From NCBI GenBank assembly GCA_964425215.1, contig CAYRLW010000014.1:1-64000 (forward strand): 64,000 nucleotides of DNA, in the 5' to 3' direction. The position numbers and the translations under genes are program-made. Each line of letters begins with the position of its first letter. Position 1 is the first letter of the stretch. Source of the stretch: CAYRLW01 sp964425215 (GTDB lineage Bacteria; Spirochaetota; Spirochaetia; Treponematales; Breznakiellaceae). Below the pieces are notes generated by a model, which saw nothing but the letters and a program-made list of their open reading frames with translations, ran no database searches and was not told where the DNA came from. This document shows, in pieces, positions 16,970-25,238 of the stretch.

Positions 16970-17102
16970 TGGGCCGCGCCTCCGGAATTCCCCCTAGGGT
17001 CAAGACCCGGATACCGCGTTCAGCCCGCCTCTTCTACATCGGCCTCATCCTCTTTCGCCGGACGAACCGGCCCGGGACTCCCCGGTTTCAAGGACCAAGG
17101 CC

Positions 17103-17792
17103 ATGAGCGCCCCACTCGTCGATCTCTCCGTCCACCATCAACCCAAAGGGTTGTCGGACCGCGTCGCCTTCGGCTTCACCAAGCTGCTCCGCTTCTGTGC
17201 GGATACCTTCTTCGCCAAGCGATACGGACATCGCGCTGTCGTGCTGGAAACGGTCGCGGCTGTGCCGGGCATGGTGGGCGCCACCATCAACCATCTGAGC
17301 TGCCTGCGTCGGATGTGCGACGATCGGGGCTGGATCAAGACCCTGATGGACGAGGCCGAAAACGAACGCATGCACCTGATGACTTTCATCGAGATCTCGA
17401 AACCGACGCTGTTCGAGCGGTTCGTCATCGTCTCGGTCCAGTGGGTCTTCTACCTCTTCTTCTTTGGTCTCTATCTCGTGTCCAACAAGACGGCCCACCG
17501 GGTGGTCGGCTATTTCGAGGAAGAAGCCGTGATCAGCTACACCCACTACCTCGCCGAAATCGACGAAGGGCGCTCGCCCAATGTCCTGGCCCCAGAGATC
17601 GCCAAACGCTACTGGAACCTTCCTGACACTGCGACCCTGCGCGACGTTGTCCTCGTCGTTCGTGCCGACGAGGCCCACCACCGGGACGTCAACCACGGCT
17701 ACGCCAACGAACTCGGGGGATTGCCGGTCCAGGCCGTGGCGCCCTGCCCGCCTCACGCTGCGCTGGAGCCGACCTGGAAGACTGCGGCCTGA
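17103..17792 (+). CDS. aox: Alternative oxidase (cyanide-insensitive ubiquinol oxidase)
   Basis: This 229-residue membrane di-iron carboxylate protein has all four iron-binding boxes: LETVAAVPG, DEAENERMHLMTF, YFEEEAVISYTHYL and RADEAHHRDVNHGYA. Two hydrophobic helices include VSVQWVFYLFFFGLYLV. It oxidises ubiquinol and reduces O2 to water without pumping protons, and the family is insensitive to cyanide and NO. It lies between the heme-sensor operon and flavohemoglobin, which suggests respiration while NO blocks heme-copper oxidases. The 133-nt gap to fixL must hold both promoters; no FNR/FixK palindrome was found there. Confidence 0.95.
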   Translation: MSAPLVDLSVHHQPKGLSDRVAFGFTKLLRFCADTFFAKRYGHRAVVLETVAAVPGMVGATINHLSCLRRMCDDRGWIKTLMDEAENERMHLMTFIEISKPTLFERFVIVSVQWVFYLFFFGLYLVSNKTAHRVVGYFEEEAVISYTHYLAEIDEGRSPNVLAPEIAKRYWNLPDTATLRDVVLVVRADEAHHRDVNHGYANELGGLPVQAVAPCPPHAALEPTWKTAA

Positions 17793-17957
17793 AGCCTCGC
17801 CGTCTCCACCGAACCGTCTGCCCCCTCACGCGCGTGGACATCTAAGAAGCGCCGCGCGCGTCCGACCGACCTGACCCGGCTTGGCCACGCCGCCAAAAAA
17901 TCCCGCGGCCTGAACGACCGCGTTTTCCAGTTTCCAGTTTACCGAGGACACCTACTG

Positions 17958-19166
17958 ATGTCGCAAGCCCTCAGCGAGCGGACGGTCACGATCGTCAAAG
18001 CCACAGTTCCAGCCCTTCAGGCCCATGGCTTGGACATTGTCCGGGAGATGTACGCCCGGATGTTCCAAAATCCGGAAATTCGCGATCTCTTCAATCAGTC
18101 GCATCATGGCGATTCTGGCTCTCAGCCCCGCGCGCTCACAGGCGCAATCCTCGCCTATGCCGCCAATATCGACAATCTCGGCGCCCTGACGGCCGCAGTT
18201 GAACGCATTGCGCAGAAGCATGTCGGACTGCAGATCATGCCAGACCATTACCCCCATGTCGCCAGCGCCTTGCTGGGCGCCATCGGCCACGTCCTGGGCG
18301 AGGCTGCGACCGAGGACGTTCTCACCGCCTGGGGCGAGGCCTACTGGTTCCTCGCGAACATCCTCATCACACGCGAGGCGGCCCTGTACGAGAATCTCGC
18401 CGCCGCCGAAGGCGGATGGAACGGCTGGCGCGCCTTCGAGGTGGCGGAAGTTCAACCCGAGAGTACGGTCATCACCTCCATCATCCTGCGGCCGGTCGAT
18501 GGTGGCCCGGTGCTGGCTCACAAGCCTGGACAATACCTCACGTTCTGGCTTGACCTACCCGGGCATTCGCCGATCAAGCGTAACTATTCGATCTCCTCCG
18601 CACCAAACGGGGAGACCTATCGGATCTCGGTGAAGCGGGAGCCACATGGTCTCGCCTCGACCTGGCTCCACGAAAACGCCCGCCCCGGCCGAATCCTCAA
18701 GGTCGGCGCGCCGGCGGGCGACTTCTTCCTGCCGGATGATCCGCAACGTCCCATCGTGCTCCTGTCCGGCGGCGTCGGCCTGACCCCCATGGTTTCCATG
18801 CTGGAGGCGCTGGCGGCCCGACAACCACAAGCCCGGGTTCACTATGTTCACGGCGCGCGCGATGTCGCCTCCCACGCCATGGGCGATCATGTTCGCCGAC
18901 TCGCCGCGGCCATTCCTGCCAGCCGCAACACTGTCTTCTACGAAAGCGTGCCGGAGGCCGCGAACCTGGCCGACCACGAACGAACTGGACGGATCTCAGG
19001 CACCTGGCTGGCCTCGGAAACACCGGTGAAAGAAGCCGACTACTACTTGTGCGGCCCCCGCCCCTTCTTGCGAGCCCTGGTCTCCGACCTGGTCGCCATC
19101 GGGGTGTCCGCCGATCGCATCCACTATGAGTTCTTCGGCCCTGCCGACGAAGCCCTGGCGGCCTGA
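17958..19166 (+). CDS. hmp: Flavohemoglobin (nitric oxide dioxygenase)
   Basis: The 402-residue protein has three domains. The globin (1-138) carries the distal Tyr in REMYARMF and proximal His in AQKHVGLQI. The FAD-binding barrel (about 150-260) has RNYSISSAPNG. The NAD-binding domain (about 265-400) has LLSGGVGLTPMVSMLEAL, YLCGPRPFL and the end HYEFFGP. It converts NO plus O2 to nitrate using NAD(P)H. It lies 165 nt after the alternative oxidase gene, with its own GAGGA ribosome site. A repeated TTTCCAGTTTCCAGTTT at 17924-17940 lies just upstream. Confidence 0.95.
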   Translation: MSQALSERTVTIVKATVPALQAHGLDIVREMYARMFQNPEIRDLFNQSHHGDSGSQPRALTGAILAYAANIDNLGALTAAVERIAQKHVGLQIMPDHYPHVASALLGAIGHVLGEAATEDVLTAWGEAYWFLANILITREAALYENLAAAEGGWNGWRAFEVAEVQPESTVITSIILRPVDGGPVLAHKPGQYLTFWLDLPGHSPIKRNYSISSAPNGETYRISVKREPHGLASTWLHENARPGRILKVGAPAGDFFLPDDPQRPIVLLSGGVGLTPMVSMLEALAARQPQARVHYVHGARDVASHAMGDHVRRLAAAIPASRNTVFYESVPEAANLADHERTGRISGTWLASETPVKEADYYLCGPRPFLRALVSDLVAIGVSADRIHYEFFGPADEALAA

Positions 19167-19193
19167 GGGCCGCCCCCTCGTGGTCTGCCGATG

Positions 19194-20012
19194 TCAGACG
19201 TCCTCGACCCGGCGCTTTTCCGATTCATGCGCCGGTAATCGGACGACTGACAGGCCGTCGAGCCCCATGTCCCTGCCGCCGTCATTGTCTGTTCGACCAA
19301 GCAGGCCAGACACCGCCCGGCTCTTGGCTTCGACCGTGTAACGCTTGCCTGAGCCGGTTTTTACGGCGGCGAACTCGCAGTGCCGCTGCCTGCGGCTGTC
19401 CTCGTCTTCCAACAACAGTTCATAGCCAGCACGGATGAGCGCACTGGCTATCATCATTTCAAAGAAAGCCCCCTGAAACTGAGCAGGATCCCGTAGCCGC
19501 GCGAGCATCTTGGCTTGCAGGTCGGCATTGTGATCCATGAGGTAGAGGCTGTAGGCCAAGCCCAGATAGCAGACGACGACGCCAGTGACCGGGGCGCTGT
19601 TGATCTGCCCAGCCTCGGCCTTGAACCGCTTTTGATACTCTATGAACGCGGCATGCCACTGCATGATGGGATGGCGGTCTGCGAGGGCCTTCTCGTTCTC
19701 CTGCGCACCCCATTCAAGCGTCAGCTTGTCCTCGATGTAGTCGAGCAGGAAATCTGGGAACGTCCGCCACTTCTTGCTCCACATGATCCGGTTTTTGACG
19801 GCGCCAATTTGGTGATCGCCGTGCTGAACCGCGATGATGGGCTTGCCAAAGCCCTGCTGTCGCCGGCGGATCGCCTCGTCAGCCAAATGAGCCGCGTAGG
19901 CGCGCTGCATTTCTGGCGGGGCTGTCCGCTCCATCTCAAAGCCAAGGCAGCAGTGCTTGAACTTACGCCCGCTACCACAATGGCATTTTTGATTTCGGCC
20001 GAGCTTGGACAT
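19194..20012 (-). CDS. SEC-C motif protein
   Basis: The protein has 272 residues. The N-terminus is a SEC-C zinc motif (KCHCGSGRKFKHCC, a CxC-x8-CC pattern), as found at the ends of SecA and in many uncharacterised proteins. The middle is helical without recognised motifs. The C-terminal ~90 residues (FEMMIASALIRAGYELLLED, then CEFAAVKTGSGKRYTVEAKS) resemble a restriction-endonuclease-like fold, with the ExK-type EAKS as a possible active-site piece. Nuclease activity is an inference. It converges with hmp. Confidence 0.7.
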   Translation of the reverse strand: MSKLGRNQKCHCGSGRKFKHCCLGFEMERTAPPEMQRAYAAHLADEAIRRRQQGFGKPIIAVQHGDHQIGAVKNRIMWSKKWRTFPDFLLDYIEDKLTLEWGAQENEKALADRHPIMQWHAAFIEYQKRFKAEAGQINSAPVTGVVVCYLGLAYSLYLMDHNADLQAKMLARLRDPAQFQGAFFEMMIASALIRAGYELLLEDEDSRRQRHCEFAAVKTGSGKRYTVEAKSRAVSGLLGRTDNDGGRDMGLDGLSVVRLPAHESEKRRVEDV

Positions 20013-20308
20013 AGAGCCAATACTCTAGCTTGCAAGCAGCGCCACGGCCAGAAATCAGTGATCAGGTTTCTAGACAGGCCCGCTTAGAAGCCCGTTTTGA
20101 GCAAATGCCAGCCAACCACCCCCGGGGGTCTAGTCGCACCCCTAGTGGTGTCCCCACTTAAGCCGCCGACGAGCCCTTTGAGCGGACCTTCCGAAGTTCA
20201 GCTTAGAGTCATCAGCGGACGACGAGTTGCCGGCCGGGAGCAGACATCCGGATGGTTTTGGAACGGACGGCTCTGGAACTCGGCTTACCAGAGTCATTTT
20301 GAGGCTCG
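20013..20308. other. Intergenic region, no gene seen
   Basis: This is about 300 nt between the SEC-C gene start and the end of the next minus-strand gene. It contains the perfect palindrome ACCCCCGGGGGT near 20120-20131 and a CACCCCTAGTGGTG near-palindrome just after it. No coding pattern is convincing. Confidence 0.35.
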
Positions 20309-20755
20309 CTAAGCCGGCAGGATCGTCATCCGCCGAGACAGCAGGCGCCAGCCGGATGTCGCACCGATCACCCGGAAAGTCACTTCGCCAAACGGGACCC
20401 GGTACCGGTACCCTTCGCCAAAATCGGCCAAATAGGCCGTGGTCGTCGCCTGCGCCGAAACCTCGTTGCGCAACAGCGGAGTTCTGACTTGCCGGGCTCG
20501 ATCCATGTCCGCCTTCGCGACAGCCCGCCAACCACGGGCCCCGTCCGTAGCCCAGCCCTTTAGAGACTCGCAGACGACGAATATCCGCTTCGGCTTGCGG
20601 ACGACGATCTCCAGCATGACCGGTTCATCCAAGTCGGCGCAGGCGTAGGCGATCTCCATCCTCAGATAGCCATGAAACGTCGCCAGCGTGGCGACTGACA
20701 AAGCCCCGCGCGGCGCGCGCCCGATGCCGAAGCGGGCCAGAAAACCGGAGATCAT
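20309..20755 (-). CDS. Hypothetical protein
   Basis: The protein has about 148 residues from ATG 20755, with GGAGGGGGC upstream as ribosome site. It has a weakly hydrophobic start, then predicted beta strands (MLEIVVRKPKRIFVVCESL), a basic helix and a beta-rich end (GYRYRVPFGEVTFRVIGA). No signal peptide and no family I recognise. Codon use is like the neighbours and the start is well supported, so the gene is probably real. Confidence 0.55.
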   Translation of the reverse strand: MISGFLARFGIGRAPRGALSVATLATFHGYLRMEIAYACADLDEPVMLEIVVRKPKRIFVVCESLKGWATDGARGWRAVAKADMDRARQVRTPLLRNEVSAQATTTAYLADFGEGYRYRVPFGEVTFRVIGATSGWRLLSRRMTILPA

Positions 20756-20922
20756 CAACGTTGCCCCCTCCCACCCAGGCTCAAGAAGATGGAGGGTGAG
20801 CCGACGAAACGCCAGCAGGGCAAACGGGGGTGCCCGTCCGGACGCCGTCGCTGGTTTGCGACCTTTGCCGACTTGGTAATTTCGGCCAGGATGTCGGCTG
20901 CTATGAACAATCGGTGAGGACG

Positions 20923-21231
20923 ATGACGCCGGCGTTGGACGAGGCCCTTCAGACCATCATGGCGCATCTTGACAGGTGGCTTGAGCCGCCCCCGGAGCCT
21001 GGTGTCGCCATGAGCCATGAAGCTGTGCTGGAGAGCCTTCAATGGCTGTCGGCGGCGAACTATGGAGCGGCTGTTCACCTGACGCGTCTTCGCAACGCGG
21101 GTGTCGAACTCAAGCGTGAGGACGGCAAGGACCTAGACCGCTGGATCGTGGAGCAGGTTCGAATGGCGAGCCTCGCCGGTTCAGCGCGAACCGAATACAG
21201 CGAGCGCAACGGGTTGGCGGGCGTCGGATAG
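20923..21231 (+). CDS. Small hypothetical protein
   Basis: The 102-residue protein is mostly helical, with no signal peptide or known motif (ALQTIMAHLDRWLEPPPEPG, then LQWLSAANYGAAVHLTRLRN). The ATG at 20923 follows GAGGAC with good spacing; the longer frame from 20830 reads like non-coding sequence. It probably folds as a small helical bundle. Function unknown. Confidence 0.55.
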   Translation: MTPALDEALQTIMAHLDRWLEPPPEPGVAMSHEAVLESLQWLSAANYGAAVHLTRLRNAGVELKREDGKDLDRWIVEQVRMASLAGSARTEYSERNGLAGVG

Positions 21232-21402
21232 CGGGATGTCGATCGTCACCGAGAGATGCTCGCTGCCGTGACCATCTGTTGGATCGGGGCGTCAGCATCT
21301 CCAGCGGTCTAGCGAACTTGAGTATTGATGGCTTGTTCGGCCCGACGATAAGTTCAGGCCCTGGACCCAAGGCAAACAGCAGTCGGTGGAGCTTTCAATC
21401 TC

Positions 21403-21936
21403 ATGGCGCTTCCCATCATACCGATAGTCCTATCCTTTGGACTGACGATTCCACTACAGGATCCCACCCCTCCGCCCATGCCGGGACGCCCCCCGCCTTT
21501 GGCGGCAGGCACGGGTCTGCGAGGCGTGCTCGGCGAAGACTGTAATGATGTACGCGACGCTACGGGCCGATGGTCGCACCGCAGTGGAACGAGCCTCGCC
21601 CCGGCTCAGCAAATCTGGCTGAGCATCTCGTCGCCCGATTTCGACGCCGTCCTGGAAGTCGTCGATCCTGCGGGGCAGGTCGCTGCCCGAATCTCCGATC
21701 AACGCGGCGGTGAACAGACAGGAGCCTTCTTCAAGGCCGCCGGCGAACCGTCGTCGAGCGGCGAGTCCAGCGCCTACACGCTGCGCATAACCTCTGACCG
21801 GCCGGGGGAGCGCGGACGATGGCGTGTCGAGGATCGGCGTGACGGATCGAATGCGCCCCTGTTCGCCAATGTCTTTCCCGACCCAGCCACCCCGTCGCGG
21901 ACAGCTTGCGGGGCATCGTCTGCGACAACCCCGTGA
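21403..21936 (+). CDS. Secreted protein with PPC-like domain
   Basis: The protein has 177 residues with a hydrophobic N-terminus (IIPIVLSFGLTIPLQ) and a Pro-rich linker. Its beta-sandwich domain has the prepeptidase C-terminal pattern: PAQQIWLSISSPDFDAVLEVVDPAG followed by AYTLRITSDRPGERGRW. Such domains are found on secreted peptidases and trypsin-like proteins; here no catalytic domain is attached. The last ~25 residues look less ordered, so the 3' end may have shifted frame. Role unknown. Confidence 0.5.
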   Translation: MALPIIPIVLSFGLTIPLQDPTPPPMPGRPPPLAAGTGLRGVLGEDCNDVRDATGRWSHRSGTSLAPAQQIWLSISSPDFDAVLEVVDPAGQVAARISDQRGGEQTGAFFKAAGEPSSSGESSAYTLRITSDRPGERGRWRVEDRRDGSNAPLFANVFPDPATPSRTACGASSATTP

Positions 21937-21976
21937 CGCCAAACTCCAATACAGCAGCCGAGAAAACCCTCGACGC

Positions 21977-22444
21977 CTACCAGCCGCTCTGGTTGCCGGC
22001 ATAGGTCAGGCAGGCGGCCGCCCGATGGAGAAGTTCGCTCTCGCCATCGGAATACAGATCCGCCAAAGGCCCAAGCTCTACGGACTGGCGCGCGGCAGTG
22101 AACGGACCCGCATTCCTCCCGACGCACAGCCAGTGCAGGACGCCATCCTTTTCCTGGGTCATCAGAACGACATGTCCCGAGGCTGCACCCGCCCTGCCCA
22201 ACGCCTCCGACAAACACACTTCAACGGGCGACGGGTCGGTCCGACAGGCCTCGAGGGCCTCCGCTGACACTTCACTGGGTCTGATGCGGACGTAACCGGG
22301 CTGCAGCTTCTCGATAATCGTCTGAGTAGCGGCGCGGCCGCCTGCCGTTGTGCTTTCGTCGGCGAGCTGGACGACCGAAATCAGGGGCGGCGGCGGGCCC
22401 AACTGCACCGTCAAGGCGGCGAAGATCGACGCGTATATCATCAT
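21977..22444 (-). CDS. Hypothetical secreted protein
   Basis: The 155-residue protein starts MMIYASIFAALTVQLGPPPP, a short signal-like segment. A strong GAGGAA ribosome site sits 7 nt before ATG 22444. The body contains ADESTTAGGRAATQTIIEK and two cysteine-containing segments (EACRTDPSPVEVCLSEALG and HWLCVGRNAG). No family recognised. It follows the next secreted-protein gene on the same strand by 10 nt, so the two form an operon. Confidence 0.6.
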   Translation of the reverse strand: MMIYASIFAALTVQLGPPPPLISVVQLADESTTAGGRAATQTIIEKLQPGYVRIRPSEVSAEALEACRTDPSPVEVCLSEALGRAGAASGHVVLMTQEKDGVLHWLCVGRNAGPFTAARQSVELGPLADLYSDGESELLHRAAACLTYAGNQSGW

Positions 22445-22454
22445 GCTCGGTTCC

Positions 22455-22874
22455 TCATCGCGCCGGCGCTCCGCTAAATCTTGGATCGAGACTACGGGCG
22501 AAATCGAGCGGCCACGCATTGTACACGACACTATCGGGGCCGCCGACACCGTCCATGTACGCAACCCAGTACTCGCCGGCGCGCGGAGCCGGCCGACGTT
22601 CCCGGCAGTTCGGGATTTCCGCATGTCCGAGAAGCAGGTTCAAGGCGGGTTCCGCGCCCTCCACAACACTCACTCGGGTCGCCATTGCCCGCCACTCGTT
22701 TTCTGGATCCGACGGCGATGTCGGGATCACGTCCTCGATTCTCACGACGGCGACAGTCGTGTACTCACGCGACATGAGCGTCCCAGGGTCGGGCGATCGC
22801 CGACAGGCGCTCGCCGCATCCGGTGCAGCAAGCGCCACGCAAATGACCAGACCCGCCATCATCCTCATCGCCAT
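22455..22874 (-). CDS. Hypothetical secreted cysteine-containing protein
   Basis: This protein of about 139 residues has a clear signal peptide (MMAGLVICVALAAPDAASAC) and ends at a cysteine-rich mature start (ACRRSPDP). The middle has EYTTVAVVRIEDVIPT and the end AGEYWVAYMDGVGG, a pattern seen in small periplasmic proteins of unknown role. It is the first gene of a two-gene minus-strand operon. Confidence 0.6.
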   Translation of the reverse strand: MAMRMMAGLVICVALAAPDAASACRRSPDPGTLMSREYTTVAVVRIEDVIPTSPSDPENEWRAMATRVSVVEGAEPALNLLLGHAEIPNCRERRPAPRAGEYWVAYMDGVGGPDSVVYNAWPLDFARSLDPRFSGAPAR

Positions 22875-23019
22875 CACCCCTTAGTACCCGATTGCCTTCG
22901 CTGAGCCAAAGCTGGTCCCCTGATAACATCTGACGACAGGGGTCTTGGCAACCGGGTTGCTGAGGGTTGATTGTTCATTGCCTCCCCTTAGTCTCCATGG
23001 ACCAAGCTCGGGACTTCCA

Positions 23020-23439
23020 ATGCACCGCATCGTTACCGCAACGGCCGTCGGCCTGTACCTCACCCTGTTCTCAAGCCCTGCGAACGCCCAGTCCGCACGC
23101 GAGCTGCTGGACCGCGAGGATGCGAGATTCTGCGCTCACCCTGACGTATGGGCGCGCGCGGGAGTTGTCGTGAAGGGACTTCTACCGACTTGGAAGTTCA
23201 CCACCGCCCAGCGCGATGCGATGGTTGTCTCCTTTTCCGGCCAACGCTTCGAATTCGAACACCCGGACGGGATCCAGATAATCTGCTCCGCCACCGTGAC
23301 GCTCACCAGCGCTGGCCACGCCCAGTCGATACGGACCCGCTTCGACGCCCTGCCAAGGGAGGAGGCTCAGGACTACAGGCTCGAAGCGACCGATGGCTCG
23401 GACCTGCTCGAATTCCTGATGGCTTTCAAATCGCCATAG
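23020..23439 (+). CDS. Hypothetical secreted protein
   Basis: The 139-residue protein has a signal peptide (VGLYLTLFSSPANAQS). The mature part begins with a helix (ARELLDREDARFCAHPDVW) and continues into beta-rich sequence with a second cysteine (IQIICSATVTLT). The ATG at 23020 puts the signal peptide at the N-terminus; the longer frame does not. No known family. Confidence 0.6.
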   Translation: MHRIVTATAVGLYLTLFSSPANAQSARELLDREDARFCAHPDVWARAGVVVKGLLPTWKFTTAQRDAMVVSFSGQRFEFEHPDGIQIICSATVTLTSAGHAQSIRTRFDALPREEAQDYRLEATDGSDLLEFLMAFKSP

Positions 23440-23609
23440 GGGTCTGAACGCCCGGAGATCCAAGGCGGGCCCCTCACCCTGCTCGCGTCTGTCGAGCACA
23501 AGCTGTGTTTGCGTTCGGGAGCGTCTGGTACCCGCCTAGCGCCGGACTGTGCCTATCCAACCGGACCAGTACCGACTCAGGGCAGAGGCGCAAGCATTGG
23601 ATCGCGCGG

Positions 23610-23905
23610 CTACCACCCAGCGTCCGGTCCCCGAAGCGAAACCTCGACCCGGCGATTGCGCCGATGGTCCGGCGCTATCCCTCGAGAGGGCGACTGGCCC
23701 CGTACCCTGACGACGTCATCGTTCCCTGGGCTGAAAACTGCCGTCGCTCCACGTCGTCGTTCCAGATCGCCGTCGGCACCTCGGCCGAGCGTCGATGCGA
23801 GAGTCCGGTCCCATAATCTGGACTGCTCTCCGAACCTGCCAGCGTCGCGTGGCCCTCGATCAGGAGATCCTTGTCCGGATGTGCCCGCGCGAAGCGAGCC
23901 GAGGG
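23610..23905 (-). pseudogene. Decayed copy of the adjacent OmpA-like gene
   Basis: In one minus-strand frame, 23902-23678 encodes RFARAHPDKDLLIEGHAT, ESSPDYGTGLSHRRS, AIWNDDVERRQF and SGYGASRPL. Each matches the intact gene at 24066-24494 block for block. The homology then moves to another frame as RNRRVEVS down to 23610. So the C-terminal domain is present but frameshifted near 23690, and no matching start or signal peptide remains. It reads as a tandem duplicate that has lost function. The flanking 23440-23609 holds no gene. Confidence 0.75.
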
Positions 23906-24065
23906 GCGGAGCCATCCTGCAGTGATCCGGTCCCAACTTCGCGGCCCAGTCGGGACCGCTGACAGACTCCGACATGCTGCCTTCGCCACCGTTATTTGGG
24001 GCATGGCGATCTGTCCACGCCGGCGCCCGCATCTGACAGGCGTTCGATGGCTTTCGAGGTTGCGC

Positions 24066-24494
24066 CTATCTGCCGGTCGCCGGTTCGATGATCGACACTT
24101 CAACGCGACGGTTACGTCCGTCAGCCGGCGCTGACCCCGGGAGGGGGCGGCTCGCCCCGTACCCTGACACACTCATCGTCCGTGACTTCGTCAGCTGCCA
24201 ACGCTCGAAATCGTCGTTCCAGATCGCTGCTCGGACGCGGTTCGCCCGGCGATGTGACAGACCGCTTGCGTAGCTCGGACTGTTTTCCGACTCCTGCAGG
24301 ATGGCATGGCCTTCGATCGAGAAATCCCGGTCCGGATGCGCCCGCGCGAAACGCGCGAGCTCCGCGAGGCTAGCGGCCGGAACTTCGTCGCTATCTGACG
24401 CGAACTGGACGACGACCCGGTCCGGATTCTGCGTAGCAACAACTGGCGATGACGCCGTCACCATGATGGCGAGCGCGAGTAAAAGCGATTTCAT
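24066..24494 (-). CDS. OmpA-like periplasmic domain protein
   Basis: The 142-residue protein has a signal peptide (LLALAIMVTASSPVVATQ) followed by a single OmpA C-terminal-like domain. It begins VVVQFASDSDEVPAASLAEL, then ARAHPDRDFSIEGHA, LSHRRANRVRAAI, the conserved SVSGYGASRPL, and GRNRRVEVSII. This fold binds peptidoglycan. There is no beta-barrel or lipobox, so it would be a free periplasmic protein. It is followed by a degenerate tandem copy. Confidence 0.75.
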   Translation of the reverse strand: MKSLLLALAIMVTASSPVVATQNPDRVVVQFASDSDEVPAASLAELARFARAHPDRDFSIEGHAILQESENSPSYASGLSHRRANRVRAAIWNDDFERWQLTKSRTMSVSGYGASRPLPGSAPADGRNRRVEVSIIEPATGR

Positions 24495-24685
24495 CTTTCC
24501 CCCTGAGACCCGGATTGCATCTCACAAGCCTACCACCATCCCTGATCAAACCAAGATACAAGGCTTGACGGGCAGGGGCTCTTGCCCAGAGCCTTGTCTC
24601 GTCGGCGACGAGTTGCCGAGAAATCCGAGTACGCGGCGCCGCGTCATGGCGGAAGTGAAAACCAGTGGGCAGACGGGAGAGCAAA

Positions 24686-25117
24686 ATGACGCGCGTAGGC
24701 AAGGCGGTGCTCGGCATCGCCTGCGGGTTCGCTTATCTCGTTTTAGCAGGTGGGCCTGCGCTGGCGGAAACTGGTCAGCAGGACCGCGCCGCTTATCTCG
24801 AACTCTTCGAAGCCGAAGGGCTCAGCGAGCAAATTTTTGATGAAGTCCTGCTATGGGGCGAAGGCATGCTTCTCATGGGGCGCTGCCATAAGCATCTGCG
24901 CGCTGATCAGATCGACCACTGGAAGACGTGGTGGAACGACAGCGTTCTGGTCGATACCGCCATCGGACGGGAGGTCATCCACGAGGGCTTGAAAGAGTTT
25001 GACCTCGGCGTCGCGCGAGACGTCTCCGAGCCTCTGGGCGAGATGCAATGCACAGCCGTGATCCGGGATTGGCTCAGGGAGATGAAGCAGGCTGCCGAAG
25101 CCGAGCGCGTTTCATGA
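24686..25117 (+). CDS. Hypothetical secreted protein
   Basis: The 143-residue protein has a signal peptide (LGIACGFAYLVLAGGPALAE) and an all-helical mature domain with two cysteines (MGRCHKHLRADQIDHW and GEMQCTAVIRDWL). The ATG at 24686 has GGGAG 7 nt upstream. Helical, acidic and with a likely disulfide; no family recognised. It converges with the BREX operon's last gene, 121 nt away. Confidence 0.6.
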   Translation: MTRVGKAVLGIACGFAYLVLAGGPALAETGQQDRAAYLELFEAEGLSEQIFDEVLLWGEGMLLMGRCHKHLRADQIDHWKTWWNDSVLVDTAIGREVIHEGLKEFDLGVARDVSEPLGEMQCTAVIRDWLREMKQAAEAERVS

Positions 25118-25238
25118 TCGATGGTCATGGCTCACAGCTGTTTGACGCCAGCAGCGGACCTCCTGAGCGTCCGCTATGAGTCAGATCCGGCTATTCACCC
25201 CACCGCCCCCTGCCTCCCTTTGCGCATAAGGGCCATTC

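Noticed and set aside
16970..17102. FixK/FNR box upstream of the alternative oxidase
   Set aside because: No TTGAT-N4-ATCAA-like palindrome is present. Control by FixJ remains possible, but no site can be named.
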